Positions 49,004-57,923 of a stretch of 64,000 nucleotides of DNA are shown in pieces (position 1 is the stretch's first letter; the number at the start of each line of letters is the position of its first letter). Both the position numbers and the translations under genes were made by a program. The notes below the pieces were generated by a model that was not told the DNA's origin, did no database searches, and worked only from the letters and a program-made list of their open reading frames with translations. The stretch comes from Amycolatopsis solani (GTDB taxonomy: Bacteria > Actinomycetota > Actinomycetes > Mycobacteriales > Pseudonocardiaceae), in contig NZ_JAWQJT010000001.1 of assembly GCF_033441515.1 (NCBI RefSeq), positions 4,278,001-4,342,000 on the forward strand. Reading direction: 5' to 3'.

Positions 49004-51346
49004 GTGGGCAAGGCCGGCACGGGGTTCGAGAGGGGCAACCTGCCCGCGGACAGCACGAGTTTCGTGGGACGCAAGGCCGACGTGGCCGAGGTCAAGCACC
49101 TGCTGACGCGGGCGCGGCTGGTCACGCTGACCGGCGCGGGCGGGGTCGGCAAGACGCGGCTGGCCGTGCAGACCGCCGCCGGGCTGTCCCGCGCGTTCCC
49201 CGACGGCGTCTGGCTGGTCGAGCTCGCCGGGCTGCAGGACCCCGCGCTCGTGGCGCACACCGTGCTCGAGGCGCTGGGCGTGCACGACGAAACCGGCCGG
49301 AGCCCGGCGGGCGTGCTCGCCGAGCACCTGCGGGAGCGCCGGGCGCTGGTGGTCCTCGACAACTGCGAGCACCTCCTCGACGCCTGCGCCGCGCTGGCCC
49401 ACGACCTGCTGCGGGCCGCGCCCGGGCTCCGGCTGCTCGCGACCAGCCGGGAACGGCTCGCGCTGGCCGGCGAGCACCTGTGGCCGGTCTCGCCGCTGCC
49501 GGTGCCGGCCCCGGGCCGCCCGCTGGCCGGCGGGGCCTGGCTGCGCTACCCGGCGCTGACGTTGTTCGCCGAGCGCGCGGCCGCGGTCGACCCGGAGTTC
49601 GCGGTCACCGAGGAGAACCAGGAGCGGGTCGGCTCGATCTGCCGCCTGCTGGCCGGGATCCCGCTGGCCATCGAGCTGGCCGCGGTCCGGCTGCGGGTGC
49701 TGACGCTGGCGGAGCTGGAAACCGGGCTGGGCGACTGCTTCGGGCTGCCCGGCACGGTCAAGCGCGGTGGCGAGCCGCGGCACCAGACGCTGCGCGCCGC
49801 CATCGAGTGGAGCTTCGCGCTGTGCTGCCCGGCCGAACGGCACCTGTGGGCGCGGGCGTCGGTGTTCGCGGGCGGCTTCGACCTGGCGGCGGCCGAGCGC
49901 GTCTGCGCCGGTGCGGGGCTGCCCGCCGCCGAGCTGCGGAGCCGGCTCGCCGGGCTGGTGGAGAAGTCGGTGCTGATCCGCGAGGCCGACGGCGACCGGC
50001 AGCGGTTCCGGCTGCTGGAACCACTGCGGCAGTTCGGCCGCGACAAGCTGACCGGGTCCGGCGAGACGGCGGCGGTGCTGCGGCGGATGCGCGACCACTA
50101 CCTCGACGTCGCCGAGCGGAGCGAGCGCGCGTGGTTCGGCCCGGAGCAGGCGGACATCTTCCGGCGGACCCGCCTGGAGCACGCGAACCTGCGGGCCGCG
50201 CTGGACTACAGCCTGACCGAACCGGGGGAGCTCGGGACCGGTCTCCGGCTGGCCTCGACGCTCTGGTTCTACTGGGCGGGCTGCGGGGTGTTCGGCGAAG
50301 GCCGCCACTGGCTCGACCGCGCGCTCGCGCTCGACGCCGAACCGGACGCGGAGCGGGCGAAAGCGTTGTGCGTCAACGGGTACGTCGCGACGCTGCAGGG
50401 TGACAACGCCGCCGCCGTCGCGATGCTGGAGGAGTGCCGCGCCTACGCGAGGCGGGCGGGCGACGACGTCGTGCTGGCGTACGCGACGCACCGGCTCGGC
50501 TGCAACCTGCTGGTCGGGGACGACGTCGGGGACGCGAAGGCGTTGTTCGAAGAGGCGCAGGCCCGCTACCGGCAGCTCGGCGAGCTCAACAGCAACGTGA
50601 TGCTGGCGGGCATCGAACTGGCCGTCGCCTCCATCTTCCTCGGTGACCTCGACCGCGCGGGCCGGCTGTGCGAGGAGGCGTGCGCGACCGGCGTCGCGCA
50701 CGGCGAGCAGTGGGCGCACGCGTACGCGGTCTACGCGCAGGCTCTGGTCGCGCTGGGCCGCGGCGACCTCGACCGGGCGGCCGAACGCGGGCGGGACTGC
50801 CTGCGCGTGAAGAGCACGTTCCACGACCTGCTCGGCATCGTCCTGGCGATCGAGGCGCTGGCGTGGACCGAAGCCGCCCGCGAACGCTGGGAGCCGGCCG
50901 CGATCATGCTGGGTTCGGCGCAGCCGATCTGGCAGGCGGTCGGCTTCCCGATGTTCGGTTCCCGCTACTTCGGTGCCCCGCACGGCGAATGCGAGACGCG
51001 CACCCGGCGGGCGCTGGGCGACGGGCCGTTCGAAGCGGCGGTGCGGCGCGGGCGCGAGTTCGCCCTGCCGGAGGCGATCGCCTACGCGCTGGGGGACCTG
51101 GGCCCGCCCCGGTCCGAGGCCGCGGACCCGGAGCGGCCGACGCCGCTGACCGGCCGCGAAGGGGAAGTCGCGTTCCTGATCGCGGACGGCCGGTCGAACC
51201 AGGAGATCGCGGACCGGCTCGTCATTTCCCGCCGGACGGCGGAAGGGCACGTGAACCGGATCCTGCGGAAGCTGGGCTTCGACTCGCGCGCGCAGGTGGC
51301 CGCGTGGGCGGCCCGGAACCCGCAGGTGCCGACCCGGCAGTCGTGA
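49004..51346 (+). CDS. Large ATPase-containing LuxR-family regulator
   Basis: 780 residues. An NB-ARC/STAND-type ATPase domain comes first (P-loop GAGGVGKT at 44-51, LVVLDNCEHLLDACAA as Walker B, LLATSRERLALAGEH), then winged and TPR-like helical repeats (~330-690), and a LuxR helix-turn-helix at the C-terminus (LTGREGEVAFLIADGRSNQE, RTAEGHVNRILRKLGF). The frame is open upstream to 48317, but that part overlaps another gene; the GTG at 49004 gives the usual start just before the FVGR motif. Signal and targets are unknown. Confidence 0.85.
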   Translation: MGKAGTGFERGNLPADSTSFVGRKADVAEVKHLLTRARLVTLTGAGGVGKTRLAVQTAAGLSRAFPDGVWLVELAGLQDPALVAHTVLEALGVHDETGRSPAGVLAEHLRERRALVVLDNCEHLLDACAALAHDLLRAAPGLRLLATSRERLALAGEHLWPVSPLPVPAPGRPLAGGAWLRYPALTLFAERAAAVDPEFAVTEENQERVGSICRLLAGIPLAIELAAVRLRVLTLAELETGLGDCFGLPGTVKRGGEPRHQTLRAAIEWSFALCCPAERHLWARASVFAGGFDLAAAERVCAGAGLPAAELRSRLAGLVEKSVLIREADGDRQRFRLLEPLRQFGRDKLTGSGETAAVLRRMRDHYLDVAERSERAWFGPEQADIFRRTRLEHANLRAALDYSLTEPGELGTGLRLASTLWFYWAGCGVFGEGRHWLDRALALDAEPDAERAKALCVNGYVATLQGDNAAAVAMLEECRAYARRAGDDVVLAYATHRLGCNLLVGDDVGDAKALFEEAQARYRQLGELNSNVMLAGIELAVASIFLGDLDRAGRLCEEACATGVAHGEQWAHAYAVYAQALVALGRGDLDRAAERGRDCLRVKSTFHDLLGIVLAIEALAWTEAARERWEPAAIMLGSAQPIWQAVGFPMFGSRYFGAPHGECETRTRRALGDGPFEAAVRRGREFALPEAIAYALGDLGPPRSEAADPERPTPLTGREGEVAFLIADGRSNQEIADRLVISRRTAEGHVNRILRKLGFDSRAQVAAWAARNPQVPTRQS

Positions 51347-51367
51347 CCGGGCCGGCACCGGCCGTCG

Positions 51368-52183
51368 TCAGCCGAGCCGCGCGCCCCAGTTTTCGAACGC
51401 CGTCACGACGTCGGCGGGGGCGCCCGTGTCGCGCAGGCGCTTCGTCTCCGCCTCGATGTAGTGGCCGTACAACGGAACCAGGCCCGCGAGCAGTTCCGGG
51501 CGGGCTTCGGCCGCCTCGAGCGGGTGACCGGCCCGGACCCGCTCGGCCAGCTTGACCAGCGACGCCGCGGGGGCGTCCGGCTGGGCCAGGAACCACTCGA
51601 TCGCTTCGTCGTTGTTCGCCGCCCGGCCCGTCGGAAGCGTTGCCGAGTACAGGAACCGGACCGGGAACAGCACCGCCTTGGTGAACCACACCTTGTCGGC
51701 CAGCAGGCGCCGCGGCTCGCGGAACTCGGCGGCCACCTCGTCGGTCGCCAGCACCGCGATCGCGAACCGCGCGCTCTCCAGCAGCATCTCCTCCGCCGTC
51801 GGCCGGGCCACCTCGGCGAGGACGTCTTCGCCGTCGAGGAGCACGCCGTGGTCGGCCAGCTGCAAGCGGTCCAGCGCCGGGAAGCGGCCGTCGTCGCGGC
51901 CTTCGCGCAGGGCCGGGAGGGAAGCCCAGAACACCGACAGCTTGCGGTGCAACGGACTCCGCTCCTGCAGCTCGGCCGTCACCGGTCCGACCGGGTCGCC
52001 GCCGGGGACGTCGGTGAGCACGAGGGCCAGGTCGATGTCGCTGGCGGCCGCGGAATAGCCGCCGTAGGAAAGGCTGCCCAGCAGGTACGCACCGATCAGG
52101 CGGTCTCCCAACGCTTCCCGGTACGCGAGCGCGGCCTCCTCGGCGATCGCACGGGCCGCGCCGGCGGGTTCAGGTGTCGTCAT
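51368..52183 (-). CDS. Nucleotidyltransferase-fold protein in the prenyltransferase operon
   Basis: 271 residues. The N-terminal domain has the pol-beta nucleotidyltransferase motif GSLSYGGYSAAASDIDLALV, with G36-S37 and the metal-binding D49-x-D51. A helical C-terminal domain (~150-271) resembles that of ANT-type aminoglycoside adenylyltransferases. It could adenylylate a small molecule, either as self-resistance or as a biosynthetic step. ATG at 52183 overlaps the stop of the haem-oxygenase-like gene (ATGA), so it is the third gene of the operon. Confidence 0.75.
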   Translation of the reverse strand: MTTPEPAGAARAIAEEAALAYREALGDRLIGAYLLGSLSYGGYSAAASDIDLALVLTDVPGGDPVGPVTAELQERSPLHRKLSVFWASLPALREGRDDGRFPALDRLQLADHGVLLDGEDVLAEVARPTAEEMLLESARFAIAVLATDEVAAEFREPRRLLADKVWFTKAVLFPVRFLYSATLPTGRAANNDEAIEWFLAQPDAPAASLVKLAERVRAGHPLEAAEARPELLAGLVPLYGHYIEAETKRLRDTGAPADVVTAFENWGARLG

Positions 52184-52809
52184 GCGGCCACCGTATCGCG
52201 GCGGGCGCACTCGGCGATGCGGTCGGAAACCACGCCGATCACCTGCCACGCCCGGTCGAGGACGGCGATCACCGCGTCCTCCGTCCAGTCCCCGCGCTGC
52301 CGCAGGACTTCGTACCCCATCTCGAGGTGCTCGACGTCGGCTTCGTCGTGCAGCTCGAAGTACTCGTCCTCGGGAAACGCTTTCGTGCCCGCCTGGCTGA
52401 ACACGAGGCTGCCGGCTTCGAGGGCCAGGTGCGCCAGCACCGCGCGCTGCACGCCGGGCAGGATCGCGAACTGGTCGACGAACCAGGAAGCGCCCATCTC
52501 GATGACGGGGTCCCAGACCAGCTGCCGGTCTTCCGCGCGGCTGCGGGCCAGGATCTTGTCGTGGCCGACCTCTTCCTGCTGGTGCTCCAGTGCGAGCGCC
52601 CGCAGTTCCGGGTCGCTCTCGAAGCTGACCCGCGCGCTGATCATCCGCTGGAACGCGTTCGACCACGGCTGCAGGTACGTGAGCACCGCTTTCCTGGTCT
52701 CGGCCGACGTGGCCTCGTCGGCCAGCAGGCGGATCAAGTCCGAGGACTCGTATTCCCGTTGCCGCTGCTCGTTGTGACGGGCGATGCGCTCGACGTCCTG
52801 CTGGGTCAC
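52180..52809 (-). CDS. Haem-oxygenase-like diiron protein (HDO/TenA superfamily)
   Basis: 209 residues, all-helical. Candidate iron ligands are E79 or E80 with H83 (EHQQEEVGHD), E131 (LALEAGSLVF) and H154/D158/H161 (ELHDEADVEHLEMGYE), the usual distribution for haem-oxygenase-like diiron oxidases and oxygenases. Known members oxidise amino groups, decarboxylate fatty acids or cleave C-C bonds. GTG start with AAGGAGC upstream. It is between the prenyltransferase gene (48-bp gap) and the nucleotidyltransferase gene (overlap), suggesting tailoring of a prenylated product. Confidence 0.75.
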   Translation of the reverse strand: MTQQDVERIARHNEQRQREYESSDLIRLLADEATSAETRKAVLTYLQPWSNAFQRMISARVSFESDPELRALALEHQQEEVGHDKILARSRAEDRQLVWDPVIEMGASWFVDQFAILPGVQRAVLAHLALEAGSLVFSQAGTKAFPEDEYFELHDEADVEHLEMGYEVLRQRGDWTEDAVIAVLDRAWQVIGVVSDRIAECARRDTVAA

Positions 52810-52857
52810 GATCGGCTCCTTACCGTGGTGCTGCGGGAGATCATCCTTCCGGGACGG

Positions 52858-53943
52858 CTAGCGAAGATCAACAGGCGCGAGCGCCCGGTCGTAGACGGGG
52901 AACCGGAAGTACGTGGTCACGTCACCGCGGCGGCCCGCTGTGCGGTAGCTCACCAGCTCCAGCAGCCGCGTTTCGGCCAGCGGCCGCGGCGCCAGCGCGG
53001 CGGTCAGGAGGCGGAACCGGCCGGGGTCGACGCCTTCGCGGTGCAGCAGTTCCGCCGTGCGCTCGACGGCTTCTTCGTCACTGGACGTGAGATCCGGCAG
53101 CCGCAGGTACGTCGTGGACTCCGCGGCCCGGTCCACCCCGGACCGGAACGCCAGGCAGCTCAGCGCGGCCGCACCGGCGTCGGGCCGGTCACCGGTCAGG
53201 ATGCGGTACGCGGCCGCCGCGGCTCCGGCGTCGTGGCTCAGCGCCACCGAAGCGACGTCGTTGACCTCGGCGAGGCCGGCGCCGTGGTTGCGGTAGTAGA
53301 TCTTGACCCTGGCCCGGGTTTCTTCGGCCAGGTCGACCGCGAAGAACTCGATTTCCCGTTCGCCCGCGACGGTTTCGACGCGGCGGCGGGCGTCGTCCCA
53401 GGCCGCGCCCATGCCGAGCCGGTCCATCGCTTCCGCGACGGCGGCCTCGCGGTGCGCGTGCGGCCAGTCGTAGAGCCCGAAGTAGGTCTTGTGGACCACG
53501 CGCGACGGCGGGCGCCAGGCGACCGAATGCCACACCGGCGCGGGGGACGGGCGGCCCGCCCGCGGGGTGAACGTCTCGTGGACGCGGTCCAGCCGCCGGG
53601 TGACGGGATCGCTGTCTCCCGGCCAGGTGAAGTCGTGGCCGAGGCTGTCGAAGAGCACGCGCAGTTCCGGCCGGTCACCGGACCAGTTCACCGACATCTC
53701 GGCCGGGAAGCCGTCCTCCGCCACATAGGACGGGTGGGCGGGTATGAGCCCGATCCGTTCGTGCGCCCACCGGGGCAGGGCGGTGCGCAGCTTCTGGGTC
53801 GTCCGGACGGACTGCTCGACCGGGACCCCGAGCGCTTCACAGGCGGTAGACCAGAGCCCGCACAGAAAGTCACCGAAGAGCCGACCCGATGCGGGGTAGT
53901 TTTCCCTTATATATTCAGGAAAGTCCGGCATTCGATCGGTCAC
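52858..53943 (-). CDS. DMATS-like aromatic prenyltransferase
   Basis: 361 residues. Repeated beta-strand motifs typical of the ABBA barrel of indole prenyltransferases are visible: ARVKIYYRNHG, STTYLRLPDL and VTTYFRFPVYDRALAP, together with basic residues for diphosphate binding (RVVHKTYFGLYDW, RVKIYYR). The N-terminal half (LGVPVEQSVRTTQKLR, LRVLFDSLGHDF) also fits. Such enzymes attach a dimethylallyl or longer prenyl group to an aromatic acceptor, often Trp or a cyclic dipeptide. GTG start at 53943 has no Shine-Dalgarno sequence; an ATG at 53931 is the alternative. It heads a three-gene operon. Confidence 0.65.
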   Translation of the reverse strand: MTDRMPDFPEYIRENYPASGRLFGDFLCGLWSTACEALGVPVEQSVRTTQKLRTALPRWAHERIGLIPAHPSYVAEDGFPAEMSVNWSGDRPELRVLFDSLGHDFTWPGDSDPVTRRLDRVHETFTPRAGRPSPAPVWHSVAWRPPSRVVHKTYFGLYDWPHAHREAAVAEAMDRLGMGAAWDDARRRVETVAGEREIEFFAVDLAEETRARVKIYYRNHGAGLAEVNDVASVALSHDAGAAAAAYRILTGDRPDAGAAALSCLAFRSGVDRAAESTTYLRLPDLTSSDEEAVERTAELLHREGVDPGRFRLLTAALAPRPLAETRLLELVSYRTAGRRGDVTTYFRFPVYDRALAPVDLR

Positions 53944-54027
53944 GACCGGATGCTATCAGTTGGATGCTTGCTCAACTAAAAAGCTGCACCCGGGTGGTCC
54001 AACCAATTGGGCCATGTGGGTACGCCG

Positions 54028-54095
54028 GTGTCCGCCGTGGACACGGAGGGACACTTCGGACACCGGCGCGTCCGGACCGGACACGAAGCGGACAA
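54028..54095. repeat. Helically phased GTGTCC/GGACAC repeat array upstream of the prenyltransferase gene
   Basis: GGACAC starts at 54039, 54049, 54058 and 54079, GGACAA at 54090, and the inverse GTGTCC at 54028. Spacings of 11, 10, 9, 21 and 11 bp keep the copies on one face of the helix. The array lies after the CvnD stop, 85-152 bp upstream of the prenyltransferase start, and is in direct orientation (GTGTCC) relative to that gene. Confidence 0.6.
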
Positions 54096-54105
54096 CGCGC
54101 AGGTC

Positions 54106-54696
54106 TCAGACCCGCGCGGGCACCACGGTCATCGCGTGCTTCACCAACCGGATCAGCGCGAGCTTGCTGGAGTCCCTGTCACGCGCGTCACACATGACGA
54201 TGGGCACCCGATCCGGGACCACGAGGGCCTCCCGGATCTCGTCGGCGGTGTAGCGCGGCGCGTTGTCGAAGCAGTTCACCGCGACGACGAACGGGATCTT
54301 CCGGCGTTCGAAGAAGTCGATGGCGGCGAAGCTGGTCTCCAGCCGCCGGGTGTCGACCAGCACGACCGTCCCGATCGCCCCGCGCGCCAGGTCGTCCCAC
54401 ATGAACCAGAAGCGCGCCTGCCCCGGCGTTCCGAACAGGTACAGCACGTGCCGCGGCGAGATGGTGATCCGGCCGAAGTCGAGCGCGACCGTCGTGGTCG
54501 TCTTCCGCTCCACGCCGGACAGGTCGTCGATGCCGGCGCTCGCCTCGGTGAGCACCTCTTCGGTCGTCAGCGGCGGGATCTCGCTGACCGAACCGACCAT
54601 CGTGGTCTTCCCGGCACCGAACCCGCCGGCGACGATGATCTTGACCGGCGTCGGGACCAGGTCGGCCCCGGTGCCGTCAGTACTTGATGAGGCCAT
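54106..54696 (-). CDS. cvnD: Conservon GTPase (CvnD)
   Basis: 196 residues, Ras/MglA-like small GTPase: P-loop GGFGAGKTTMVG near 24-35, LFGTPGQARFWFMWDDLARG as switch II, VNCFD in place of NKxD and a short C-terminus. In conservons it cycles with the roadblock protein and DUF742 protein at the membrane sensor kinase. It overlaps the cvnC gene by 20 bp and is last in the operon. Confidence 0.92.
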   Translation of the reverse strand: MASSSTDGTGADLVPTPVKIIVAGGFGAGKTTMVGSVSEIPPLTTEEVLTEASAGIDDLSGVERKTTTTVALDFGRITISPRHVLYLFGTPGQARFWFMWDDLARGAIGTVVLVDTRRLETSFAAIDFFERRKIPFVVAVNCFDNAPRYTADEIREALVVPDRVPIVMCDARDRDSSKLALIRLVKHAMTVVPARV

Positions 54697-55048
54697 CGAG
54701 AACCGCCTGGAGAGTTTCGAGGTCCGGCGACTGCGCCGGGTGGTGGGTGGGGGAGCGCGTGATCACGAGGCCGCGTTCGATCAGGTCGCCGACGAGCACG
54801 CGCACGACCCCCAGCGGGATCTTCACGTAGACCGCGATTTCCGCGACCGAAACCGGGTGGCGGCACAGCTGCACGATCGCCACGTGCTCCGGGCCGAGCC
54901 CGACCGGCTCCTGCTCCGACCGCAGCGTCATCACCTGCGTGGACAGGTCGAGCCGCGCGGTGTCGGCCGGCGTCCGCCCGCTCGTGATCGTGTACGGCCG
55001 GACCAGCGGCCCGGCGGCCTCGTCGTACCAGCCGTCGTCCGAGCTCAT
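54677..55048 (-). CDS. cvnC: Conservon DUF742 protein (CvnC)
   Basis: 123 residues, DUF742 winged-helix-like domain with the opening VRPYTITSGRT and ALxxxL-type core (ILVG-like VRVLVGDLIERGLVITRSP). ATG at 55048 overlaps the cvnB stop (ATGA), and its 3' end overlaps the GTPase gene. It is a standard conservon member with an adaptor role. Confidence 0.92.
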   Translation of the reverse strand: MSSDDGWYDEAAGPLVRPYTITSGRTPADTARLDLSTQVMTLRSEQEPVGLGPEHVAIVQLCRHPVSVAEIAVYVKIPLGVVRVLVGDLIERGLVITRSPTHHPAQSPDLETLQAVLDGLIKY

Positions 55049-55470
55049 GTGGCCTCCCGCAGGACGTGCGCCGCTTCGCGCGGCGCGGACGCCATGTAGT
55101 CGCCGACCCGTTTCACCAGCCGGCTCATCTCGTAGGCGATCATTTCGACGTCGACGTTGTCCGCGGCCAGCACGGCGAGGCAGGCACCCTGGCCCGCCGC
55201 CGAGACGAACAGGTAGCCGCGCTCCATCTCGATCATGTTCTGCAGCACCGGACCGCGGTTGAACTGCTTGCTCACCCCCTTGGCGAGGCTCTGCAAGCTG
55301 GAGGCGATGGCCGACAGCTGGTCCGAGTCGTCCTTGCTCATGCCTGCCGACTTGCCGATGAGCAGCCCGTCGGCGGACAGCACGATGGCGTTCTGCGCGC
55401 CGACCACGCGGCTCACCACGTCGTCGAGCAGCCAGTTGAGATCGGGTTTGGGGTTCCCGTACTCGTTCAT
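55045..55470 (-). CDS. cvnB: Conservon roadblock/LC7 protein (CvnB)
   Basis: 141 residues of the roadblock/LC7 fold (LNWLLDDVVSRVVGAQNAIV, LSADGLLIGKSAGM, GYLFVSAAGQGACLAVLA). It acts as likely regulator of the CvnD GTPase and interacts with the CvnA kinase. It lies 53 bp downstream of the kinase gene. Confidence 0.93.
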   Translation of the reverse strand: MNEYGNPKPDLNWLLDDVVSRVVGAQNAIVLSADGLLIGKSAGMSKDDSDQLSAIASSLQSLAKGVSKQFNRGPVLQNMIEMERGYLFVSAAGQGACLAVLAADNVDVEMIAYEMSRLVKRVGDYMASAPREAAHVLREAT

Positions 55471-55523
55471 TCGACGTCAGACCCTGACTTTCCTGTGTGG
55501 ACTTTCCTGTGTGCGGTCGGGAA

Positions 55524-57923
55524 CTACGCTTCGTCCGGCCCGCGGCCGCGGCGGGTGCCCTTGTGGAACGCCGCCAGCGTGCGCGCGGTGCCTTCGCCCG
55601 GTGTCACGACGTCGTCGTCGCTGTCGTCCGGTTCGGCCTCCAGCTGGGCGACGAGGTTCTGCTGCGGCTCGCGCCGGGGCAGCCGGGGCCGGTCGTCGGC
55701 CGGGCGCGGCCCGCCGGCGGGTTCCGCGGCGGCCACCGGCTCCGGCACCGCGGCCGGGACGGAGGGCAGGGCCTCGGGCGGGGTGAGGGCCCGGACCGGG
55801 TACGGCCGGGGCTTGGTCTCCCGCTTCATCGGGATCTGGCCGGTGAACGAGCTGGGTGAGTCCATCGAACCGGGCGAGCTTTCTGCGGCCCGCGCGGCGG
55901 GCGCGCCCACCGGGGCCAGGACCGCGGTCGTTTCCGCCGGGGAACTGCCGGGCTCTTCGGTCCCGGGGGTGTCCTGGCCCGCCAGGTGCTGGACCGGGAT
56001 GAGGACGGTGGCGCGGAGGCCGCCGTAGCGGGAGGGGTCGAAGGTGACGGTGATGCCGAGCCGGGCCGCCAGCCGCGCGACCACGAACAGGCCGAGGCTG
56101 GAGTCGGCCCGCAGCGCCATCGCGTCGAACTCGGGCGCCTCCGCCATCATCGAGTTCGCCCACTCGCGGACGCCGTCCTTCATGCCGAGCCCCTGGTCCG
56201 AGACGTCGACGACGACGCCGCGTGCGACCAGGCGGCTGGTCACCTCGACCGGCGAGCCGGGCGGCGAGAACGACGTCGCGTTGTCGACCAGCTCGGCGAT
56301 GAGGTGGATGGTGTCGGCCACCGCGGCGCCGAGGATCGCGACGTCGGCGACCTGCTCCACCTGGACCCGCGCGTACTGCTCGGTTTCCGAGACGGCGGCG
56401 CGCAGCACCTCCATCAGCGCGACCGGCTTGCGCCAGCGGCGGCCGGGCTGCTTGCCGCCGAGGATGATCAGGTTCTCGGTGGTCCGCCGGGCGCGGGCGG
56501 CGAGGTGGTCGAGCTGGAACAGCGACGCCAGCTGCGTCGAGTCGTCTTCCCGCGCTTCCATCTCGTCGAGGATCTGCAGCTGCTGGTGGACCAGGACCTG
56601 GTTCCGGTGCGCGATGCCGAGGAACACGTTGTGCACACCGCTGCGGGCCTTCGCCTCGCTCGCCGCGGCGTTGACCGCGGTCAGCTGGGCGGTGTTGAAC
56701 GCCTCCGCCACCTGGCCGATCTCGTCGCGGCCGTGGTCGAGCTGCGGCAGCTCTTCCTTGAGGTCGACCGGTTCGCCGTTCTTCAGCCGCTCCACGATGT
56801 TCGGGAGCCGGTTGCGGGCGAGGTCGAGGGAGTCGTTGCGCAGCCGCGCGAGGCGGGTCATCAGCGCGCGGTCGACGAGCGAGCGCGACACCCGCACCGC
56901 GACGATGATCGCCGCCAGTGACGCGAGCAGGGCCAGGATGCTGCCGATGATGACGTTGCGCAGCTGCGCGTCACCGGAGTCGATCGCGGCTGCGGAAACC
57001 TTGTCCGCCTGGGTGATGGCCAGGTCGTTGAGGCCCTGGGCGACCTGGGTGGTGGCGTTCAGCCAGTCCGTTTCGGACACCGGCACGGAGTTCTGCTCAC
57101 TCGGCGACCACGGTCCGTGCTTGACGATCGCCTGCTCGGCGGTGGCCAGCTGCTGCCAGGCGGTGCTCTTGGTCAGCGCCCGGTACCGGTCGCGGACGCT
57201 CGCGTCGAGGAACGGCTCGATCTGCGCCAGCTGCGCGCGGTAGGTCCCGGACAGCTGCGCGAACTGGGCGAAGTCGTCGGGGGCGAAGGTGCCGGCCGAG
57301 AAGGCCGTCGACACCAGCGACGTCTCGCGAGACATCGCGTCACCAGCGCGGAAGACCGAGGTCGCGGTGATACCACCGGTCGCGGCTTCGGCGTCCGGCA
57401 CGACGCGGGCCTGGGTGTCGAACAGGTTCGACGCCGTGTCCATCACGCCGTTGTAGTAGCTGTTGACCTGCGCCCGGTCGATGCTGCGGAAGCTGATCTG
57501 CGAGCGCAGCACGGGCAGCCGGTCGAACTGGGACTTCAGCGCGTTCACCTTGGACGCGATCTCGTCCGGCGCGTTGGAGATGGTTGCGGCGAACGCGTCC
57601 TGCAGGGTGTCGAGCTTCTCGTCGGTGACCTTCTGCTGCGCCTGCAGCCGGCCCGGGCCGAGCGCGGGGTCGTCCAGGTACTGCAGCGCGCTCTGGCGTT
57701 CCTTCTGGAATTCGGCGAGCGCGGTGGCCGCGGGGATCGACACCTCGCGCACCGACGCGGCGACCAGCCGGACGTAAACGCCGTTGAAGAGGAAGTACGA
57801 AGAGACCGCGATCCACAGCACCAGCAGCGTCACGCTGGGAATGAGAACGGTCCTGGTCAGCCTTTTGCGGATCGACTTGTCGTACGGCTTGTCCGACTCG
57901 TCCTTGGCGTCTTTGTTCAGCAC
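55524..57923 (-). CDS. cvnA: Conservon sensor kinase (CvnA), nitrate/ligand-sensing type
   Basis: 799 residues. Helix near 27-50, an extracytoplasmic helical sensor domain (~50-315, NIT-like), a second helix (~320-345), HAMP-like region, then an HATPase domain (~520-660; LIAELVDNATSFSPPGSPVE as N-box, DQGLGM and SSLGLFVVARLAARLGI as glycine boxes). The C-terminal ~130 residues are Pro/Ala-rich and disordered. The H-box is atypical, as usual for CvnA. ATG at 57923. It starts the four-gene conservon. Confidence 0.93.
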   Translation of the reverse strand: MLNKDAKDESDKPYDKSIRKRLTRTVLIPSVTLLVLWIAVSSYFLFNGVYVRLVAASVREVSIPAATALAEFQKERQSALQYLDDPALGPGRLQAQQKVTDEKLDTLQDAFAATISNAPDEIASKVNALKSQFDRLPVLRSQISFRSIDRAQVNSYYNGVMDTASNLFDTQARVVPDAEAATGGITATSVFRAGDAMSRETSLVSTAFSAGTFAPDDFAQFAQLSGTYRAQLAQIEPFLDASVRDRYRALTKSTAWQQLATAEQAIVKHGPWSPSEQNSVPVSETDWLNATTQVAQGLNDLAITQADKVSAAAIDSGDAQLRNVIIGSILALLASLAAIIVAVRVSRSLVDRALMTRLARLRNDSLDLARNRLPNIVERLKNGEPVDLKEELPQLDHGRDEIGQVAEAFNTAQLTAVNAAASEAKARSGVHNVFLGIAHRNQVLVHQQLQILDEMEAREDDSTQLASLFQLDHLAARARRTTENLIILGGKQPGRRWRKPVALMEVLRAAVSETEQYARVQVEQVADVAILGAAVADTIHLIAELVDNATSFSPPGSPVEVTSRLVARGVVVDVSDQGLGMKDGVREWANSMMAEAPEFDAMALRADSSLGLFVVARLAARLGITVTFDPSRYGGLRATVLIPVQHLAGQDTPGTEEPGSSPAETTAVLAPVGAPAARAAESSPGSMDSPSSFTGQIPMKRETKPRPYPVRALTPPEALPSVPAAVPEPVAAAEPAGGPRPADDRPRLPRREPQQNLVAQLEAEPDDSDDDVVTPGEGTARTLAAFHKGTRRGRGPDEA

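Noticed and set aside
54074..54084. TCCGGACCGGACAC-like run as an extra array copy
   Set aside because: The GGACCG at 54074 breaks the ~10.5-bp phase and lacks the final AC, so it was not counted.
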